A DNA stretch of 57,451 nucleotides from assembly GCA_016285885.1 (NCBI GenBank), contig JAEERP010000016.1, positions 1-57,451 of the forward strand, in the 5' to 3' direction. The notes beneath the pieces were generated by a model that was given only the letters and a program-made list of their open reading frames with translations, was not told the DNA's origin and ran no database searches. This document shows, one piece after another, positions 53,375-57,451 of this stretch. Numbering within the stretch: position 1 is the stretch's first letter; every line of letters begins with the position of its first letter. A program made the translations under genes and the position numbers. Source of the stretch: Paludibacteraceae bacterium. Its GTDB lineage: Bacteria > Bacteroidota > Bacteroidia > Bacteroidales > Paludibacteraceae.

Positions 53375-53439
53375 TACGTAAATCTACCACAAAAATATAC
53401 GTAAATCTTTGGCGCTTAATAAAAAATCAATTAACTTTG
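53375..53439 (+). promoter_or_regulatory. Promoter with 11-bp direct repeat at 23-bp spacing
   Basis: TACGTAAATCT occurs at 53375-53385 and 53398-53408, a 23-bp repeat period (about two helix turns). The second copy ends at the -33 TTTG (53408-53411), which is 20 bp from TAACTTTG (53432-53439). The layout is that of a DNA-bound activator next to a promoter, for example a LytTR- or response-regulator-type protein. Confidence 0.7.
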
Positions 53440-53518
53440 CTTTGGTATGACAATTTATGCCGCCATGGGGTGGGTTTTGAGTATACTAATAATAGAGGTA
53501 ATATTAAGGTACTAAGAT

Positions 53519-54637
53519 ATGAAAAGGGTATTATATTTTTTTGTTTTATCCATGTTGTGTCTCCTTGGGGTGGAAGCGAAGAAAGGGGTGAAGGATTTGT
53601 CGGTTGCGCCAGAGGATATGAATCTCATTGAGCATCGGCAACAAGATCATGCTTTGGGAGATAAACGTAAATGTACGAAAAAAAAGATGAAAAAAGGGGG
53701 AAAAGGAGCTGCATCTCGGTTAAATTCAGATGTCAATTGGTTCTTAGTAAATGATCATTATCGGTGGAATAAGTATCATGCTCTGATCGATGGAAAGGAA
53801 ATCCAAATAGATGACAATCAACGCAAATCTTTAAAGGATGTCGATTCGCTTTATGAATATTCGTCCATTATTGTCATCAAAGGGATAGAAATAGATATGT
53901 TCGATGATGCCGCTTATGGATATGTAGGATACCATGACGTCTATCCTGGCTATGTGGATATCTCCGACTATGAAAAGGAAGATTCTGTGCTTCGTCAGAT
54001 CCCTCAAGCGGAATTGAAGGAAATGACGACTGGAAATGGTCATGAGGGATATAAGAAGGTAAGATTGATCCCTAAAAGATATATAGAGAAGATGATGATC
54101 CGCCGATCTCCTTTGGATTGGGAAACATACAAGAATACAGGGAAGTCTCATCGCATAGGAGAATCCCGTGTGATAGCGGAAATGGACATGCGATCCATTG
54201 AGGGAAAATCGTTCGATTTATTTAAAAAAAATGGGATGATTTGGTCGTATGAGGATTTGTCTGCTCTTCAGAATGATGAATACGTGTCATCTTTTATTTC
54301 CCGTTATGGACTTACTTGCCGTACATCCCGCAACGCTTTGCTGATGACGTACAGGAAAAGATATGTTTTTATATTAACCCAAATAGAATCTTCGGAAATC
54401 GTTGATTTGTTTTGCTATGATACTCGCACGGAGCAATTTTTGGATTTCCGTGAACATATATGGAACATTTTTGGTGCTGACAGGGATGTAGATTATCCTA
54501 GAGGGAAAAATGCTGAGATATATCGTTATCTGGCGTTCCTTGACAAGTACCTGAAAAAACATCCTAAGTTTGAGATGTCCGAATTAAGTGATTATCTTAT
54601 TACAAATGTAGAGATGAAGGCTATGTATGGGTTGTAG
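53519..54637 (+). CDS. Secreted protein of unknown function
   Basis: The 372-residue protein has a signal peptide (KRVLYFFVLSMLCLLGVEA, cleavage after residue 20). A lysine-rich stretch KCTKKKMKKGGKG follows, then a domain that begins with IIVIKGIEIDMFDDAAYGYVG, which resembles the start of TonB-type plug/energy-transduction domains, but the rest does not follow. The C-terminal part has SYEDLSALQNDEYVSSFISR and LFCYDTRTEQFLDF. I recognise no family. The low GC content and isolated position suggest accessory DNA. Its promoter carries a direct repeat. Confidence 0.8.
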   Translation: MKRVLYFFVLSMLCLLGVEAKKGVKDLSVAPEDMNLIEHRQQDHALGDKRKCTKKKMKKGGKGAASRLNSDVNWFLVNDHYRWNKYHALIDGKEIQIDDNQRKSLKDVDSLYEYSSIIVIKGIEIDMFDDAAYGYVGYHDVYPGYVDISDYEKEDSVLRQIPQAELKEMTTGNGHEGYKKVRLIPKRYIEKMMIRRSPLDWETYKNTGKSHRIGESRVIAEMDMRSIEGKSFDLFKKNGMIWSYEDLSALQNDEYVSSFISRYGLTCRTSRNALLMTYRKRYVFILTQIESSEIVDLFCYDTRTEQFLDFREHIWNIFGADRDVDYPRGKNAEIYRYLAFLDKYLKKHPKFEMSELSDYLITNVEMKAMYGL

Positions 54638-54650
54638 AAAAATATAAAAC

Positions 54651-55088
54651 ATGAAAAAGAACAATAAGCATAGTAGTCTTGGTCTTGCTGGCTTTTGCAA
54701 GGATTGCCGCAAAAGATGTTTTAAGTTTCGACAGTTCTATGGATGTGTATAAGAGATATGATAGTTTGCGCGTCCTCTATCAGAAGAGTGGTGATAAGAA
54801 ACGGTAGTTCGGCGTGGTCGATTAGGGGAATGGTAATCAAGTCCGTCTAAGAAATTCCGCCATATAACTTCACAAATCAGTTTGGCAAAGATCTGTATCT
54901 TCTTCCCGGCGGCAGGTTATCGTGTCGGGGAGAAATACTATGCTGATGGAGGACATTACTACTCTTCTCAAATCCTCACGCGCCATCCTTTTGACACAAT
55001 AGGATTTGAGTTCTATTCCCGCATTGATGTGGTCGGTGGAATCTCTAGACATTCAGGTCATAGTGTTCGTGCAGTTGCCACAATATGA
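54651..55088 (+). pseudogene. Broken secreted FISUMP-domain gene
   Basis: ATG AAA AAG AAC at 54651 runs into a +1 frame that reads ISIVVLVLLAFARIAAKDVL, a signal peptide, and continues to a stop at 54805. A third frame from about 54880 to 55088 reads FFPAAGYR and ends GHSVRAVATI, the C-terminal end of a FISUMP domain. The middle of the domain is missing. So the gene has suffered at least one frameshift and an internal deletion. It is 13 bp after the preceding gene, on the same strand. Confidence 0.7.
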
Positions 55089-55726
55089 ACATCATCTGTC
55101 TCCCCAGGGATTTCTATACCTATGGGAATCAAAGGCAATATAAATGTCTTTTTTTGTCTCGACAGGGCATCCTCAATATCTAGCCCAGGACAACTCCCTG
55201 GGAATAATAAAAGAAAAACCACACCATGCGATCAATCCGCTGGTGTGGTTCATTGTGTTGTTCATGCTCGATCCAATTTGTTAAATAACCCCTATTAATT
55301 TTTAACAAAGAGGAACTAATTCGTGGTTTAAATCTAACATTTCAAAGATAGGTTACTAAGGCTGGAGAGGATGTGAAAAAATCTTCAGATGTGTAGTGTT
55401 TTTTCTTCAATGGATATGAAAAATTAATCATATATGCTTCCCGATATGAATTTTTGCGCATTTTTATGCGATTTTGGAACCGATTCCCTCTTTTGGGGGA
55501 TTTCTCCGCCCCATTTTCCCCTTCCTTTTTGTAGTAGGGTTGGCCTCTTTTTCGGACTGAATTTTCATGAAAAAGTGGTATGAGAAGAATAATCATTCTG
55601 CCTCTCCGTATAGTAAATCGTAAATAGTTAAATAGTAAATGATTGTAAAATCCAATATGGTAAATGAACCCGTCCTGCCCTTTTTGTGGATTATTTTTTG
55701 TAATATTGCGTTAGATTTAATTATGT
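55089..55726. other. Gene-free AT-rich region
   Basis: No gene is supported. It contains a fragment resembling the AACGCCC/CCCAGG interspersed repeat (around 55163-55202: GGGCATCCT and CTAGCCCAGGACAACTCCC), the hairpin at 55217-55250, and A/T-rich DNA up to the Mur ligase gene. Confidence 0.6.
55217..55250. terminator. Probable bidirectional terminator hairpin
   Basis: AACCACACCA pairs perfectly with TGGTGTGGTT (10 bp, loop of 14). An A-rich tract precedes it; the following T content on the plus strand is weak. Confidence 0.5.
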
Positions 55727-57112
55727 ATGAGGATGAATGATTTGTATGATTTCCAAACCCATCACCATTTCTTTTTCGTGGGTATCGCCGGAACGGGCAT
55801 GAGCGCCATCGCCCAGTATTTGAGGGGCATCGGGAAACGAGTCTCAGGTAGTGACCGCCTTTTCGGAAAGGAAAAAAAGATGTTGATACAGGAACAGTTC
55901 GAGCGCCAGGGCATCGAGTGTTTTTTCCAGGACGCCTCCGGGTTGAGTCCCGACGTGGATGTGCTGGTCGTTTCCACGGCTATCGAGGAGTCTAACGTAG
56001 AGTATCAGAAGGCGTTACAACTTCATATACCTATTGTGAAGCGGTCGGAATTGCTCGCTTCCATCTCCCGCACCAAGCGTACGATAGCGGTGGGGGGTAC
56101 CTCCGGCAAGTCTACTACCACGGCGATGGTATACCATATATTGGAGCAGTGTGGCGTCTCGCCATCCATCATGAGTGGCGCGGGCTTGACCTCCCTGCAG
56201 GAGCGGGGACTGCCCGGTAATGCTTGGGTGGGGAAGAGCGACTGGTTGGTGATCGAGGCGGACGAGTCGGACGGCTCCATCGTGAACTACACTTCCGAAA
56301 TCGCCCTTTTGCTCAACATGGACCGTGACCACAAGGAATACGATGAGTTGGAGAAACTATTCAATACGTTCAGAAGCCATACCACAGGTCGCTTCATCGT
56401 CAACCAAAGCCATCCGAGGAGCAAGGAGCTCTCTGTGAATAAGGATTATGACTTCGGTGTGGAGACGGACTGCGGCTACGAGGGGAGGGATTTCCGCCAG
56501 AAGGGCTTCTCCATCTCGTTCAGTTGCAACGGGACCGAGGTGACGATCCCTGTGATCGGTCGGCATAATATGGAGAATGCGTTGGCGGCCATCGCATGTT
56601 GCGCCGCCGTGGGCATCGGCGTGAAGGACTGCGCCAAGACTTTGGCCTCCTATCGGGGCATCTACCGCAGGACCCAGCTGACGGGCGAGAGTAGGGGAGT
56701 GACCGTCATCGACGACTTCGCCCATAACCCCGCCGAGGTGGTTTGCGCCATCCGGGCCTGTCAGACTGTCGGGGAAAGAGTCTTCGCCTGGTTCCAGCCA
56801 CACGGGTTCGGCCCGCTGAAGTTCATGCACAAGGAGTTGGAGCAGGAGGTTATCCCGTCGCTCCGTCCGAACGATCAGTTCATCCTTTCCGATGTCTATT
56901 ATGCGGGAGGTACGGTCACCCGTGAGGTGACGACCGCCGACGTGGTGAAGGTGATGGAGGCGGCCAGTGACCAGGTGCGTTACTTCCCAGACCGCAAGGA
57001 TATGATCCCTTACCTGAAGGAGCAGGCGAAGGAGGGCGATGTGATTCTTGTTATGGGAGCGCGAGACACGACCCTGTCGGATTTTGCGCTTGAGATAAAG
57101 AATAGCCTATAA
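55727..57112 (+). CDS. MurC-like Mur ligase paralogue
   Basis: The 461-residue protein has all three Mur ligase domains: HFFFVGIAGTGMSAIAQYL (N-terminal, MurC-like), ATP loop GTSGKSTT (residues 124-131), VIEADESDGSIVNYTSEIAL and VIDDFAHNPAEV. It differs from the dcw MurC (GTHGKTTT, AHHP) at the loop histidine, now serine, and has AHNP instead of AHHP. It is therefore not a simple duplicate. It may be an Mpl-type recycling ligase or act on another substrate. Start at 55727 or two codons later. It stands alone, with a terminator after it. Confidence 0.88.
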   Translation: MRMNDLYDFQTHHHFFFVGIAGTGMSAIAQYLRGIGKRVSGSDRLFGKEKKMLIQEQFERQGIECFFQDASGLSPDVDVLVVSTAIEESNVEYQKALQLHIPIVKRSELLASISRTKRTIAVGGTSGKSTTTAMVYHILEQCGVSPSIMSGAGLTSLQERGLPGNAWVGKSDWLVIEADESDGSIVNYTSEIALLLNMDRDHKEYDELEKLFNTFRSHTTGRFIVNQSHPRSKELSVNKDYDFGVETDCGYEGRDFRQKGFSISFSCNGTEVTIPVIGRHNMENALAAIACCAAVGIGVKDCAKTLASYRGIYRRTQLTGESRGVTVIDDFAHNPAEVVCAIRACQTVGERVFAWFQPHGFGPLKFMHKELEQEVIPSLRPNDQFILSDVYYAGGTVTREVTTADVVKVMEAASDQVRYFPDRKDMIPYLKEQAKEGDVILVMGARDTTLSDFALEIKNSL

Positions 57113-57120
57113 AATAGCGA

Positions 57121-57180
57121 CCCCTGAAGTGAGCTTTCCTGCGTCAATAGTGGGAAGAGCCGCTCAGGGGCCGTTCTTTT
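57121..57180 (+). terminator. Terminator of the Mur ligase paralogue
   Basis: CCCCTGA (57121) pairs with TCAGGGG (57164-57170), with partial pairing inside (GAGCTTTCC with GGGAAGAGC), followed by TTCTTTT. Confidence 0.75.
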
Positions 57181-57255
57181 AGATCATTGGTCTAAAATTT
57201 TTCCTGTTGATTCACAGTTGTTTGTAAAAATTCTCAAAAAAAACATGTGAAATTG

Positions 57256-57451
57256 TTTGGTTGGTATTGGAATATGCCCTACTTTTGCACCCGCTTTCGA
57301 ACAGGAAAGGCACCCCACTAAAGAGACGGGGAACGAATAAAGAGAGATCTTTGAGGAAATGGCGATAGACGAAAAGGTAAGACAGGAAAGCATAGCAAGC
57401 AAGTAAGTCAATTCAACATACGGATGTCCTAGAGCATAAAGAAAAAACAAT
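57256..57451 (+). promoter_or_regulatory. Probable rRNA operon promoter and 16S leader (runs off the window)
   Basis: TTTG at 57256-57259 and TACTTTTG at 57280-57287 are 20 bp apart, a full consensus promoter. The downstream leader has GAGATCTTTGAGGAAATGG (57343-57361), like the antitermination/processing region before Bacteroidota 16S genes, and no open frame on the plus strand. The window ends in AAAAAACAAT, the bases that usually precede the GAGAGTTTGATC start of 16S rRNA. The 16S gene itself is not in view. Confidence 0.7.

Larger units (their letters stand above)
53050..53518. other. AT-rich divergent intergenic region
   Basis: No convincing gene. It holds the serC promoter near its left end and the promoter with the direct repeat near its right end. 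An open frame from 53209 is a chance frame that overlaps the next gene in another frame. Confidence 0.6.

Noticed and set aside
53209-53631. 140-codon frame before the secreted protein
   Set aside because: It covers the AT-rich promoter region with the direct repeat and overlaps the real gene in another frame.
57184-57450. Minus-strand frame in the rRNA leader
   Set aside because: The strand carries no start context, and the plus strand shows a strong promoter and leader.
1-57451. tRNA genes, riboswitches, insertion-sequence transposases
   Set aside because: I looked in the gene-free stretches and saw no cloverleaf, known riboswitch core or transposase gene. A covariance-model scan would be decisive.

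Overview
The window is a chromosomal segment of a member of the Bacteroidota, most likely order Bacteroidales. The evidence is the gene content (gldA, gldH, a RicT/PSP1 gene next to gldH, a GlsA/GlsB-type lipid acyltransferase pair, the DUF4954 family, an ArgE'-type deacylase, a 4-alpha-glucanotransferase with N-terminal starch-binding modules) and the repeated Bacteroidota promoter pattern TTTG-N18-20-TAnnTTTG. Family and genus cannot be fixed from the sequence alone.

Region by region. (1) 1-6260: the 3' end of an RHS-type polymorphic toxin gene with a probable Ntox21-type C-terminal toxin, followed by a same-strand, AT-rich row of small genes that looks like an immunity gene bank (Imm26-like, ankyrin-repeat, several unrecognised) with a FISUMP-domain gene inside it. 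(2) 6336-10367: an accessory stretch with an AAA_14/DUF4143 ATPase bracketed by copies of a palindrome, an unrecognised gene, a FISUMP lipoprotein, and an orphan minimal nucleotidyltransferase sitting between two identical 50-bp copies of the recA promoter. (3) 10397-15799: recA, hflX, a DUF4954 gene, a membrane protein and a YfcE-like phosphoesterase. (4) 15800-16935: interspersed repeats, a flavin reductase and an unusual inverted repeat. (5) 16936-29348: a long co-directional housekeeping run: holB, ricT, gldH, a trmB-polyprenyl synthase fusion, a conserved unknown gene, malQ, a GT90 glycosyltransferase, an M20 deacylase, RNase H, gldA and a YbaK-type deacylase. (6) 29362-32507, minus strand: an archaeal-type ATPase gene and the glsA/glsB pair. 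(7) 32611-49758: a complete Bacteroidota dcw (division and cell wall) cluster, mraZ-rsmH-ftsL-ftsI-murE-mraY-murD-ftsW-murG-murC-ftsQ-ftsA-ftsZ, ending in a second tandem ftsZ and yqeY. (8) 49759-50975: non-coding DNA with three copies of a two-hairpin module whose first stem covaries around a fixed loop, probably the 3' ends of yqeY mRNA and of two small RNAs. (9) 50976-53049, minus strand: serC and serA. (10) 53050-55726: AT-rich accessory DNA with a secreted unknown protein under a promoter with an 11-bp direct repeat, and a broken FISUMP gene. (11) 55727-57112: a MurC-like Mur ligase paralogue. (12) 57256-57451: a strong promoter and leader that look like the start of an rRNA operon; the 16S gene should begin at or just past the right edge.

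How the genes work together: murC, murD and murE build the UDP-MurNAc peptide stem, with a DNPR motif in MurE pointing to meso-diaminopimelate. MraY and MurG make lipid II, and FtsW/FtsI polymerise and cross-link it at the septum under FtsQ/L/A/Z. MraZ probably controls the cluster through GTGGG repeats next to its promoter. The polyprenyl synthase domain fused to TrmB may make a polyprenyl chain (quinone or carrier lipid). SerC and SerA are consecutive steps in serine synthesis. The most unusual items are the covarying hairpin family (49746-50757), the tandem ftsZ pair, the trmB-prenyltransferase fusion, and the recA-promoter duplication around the nucleotidyltransferase.
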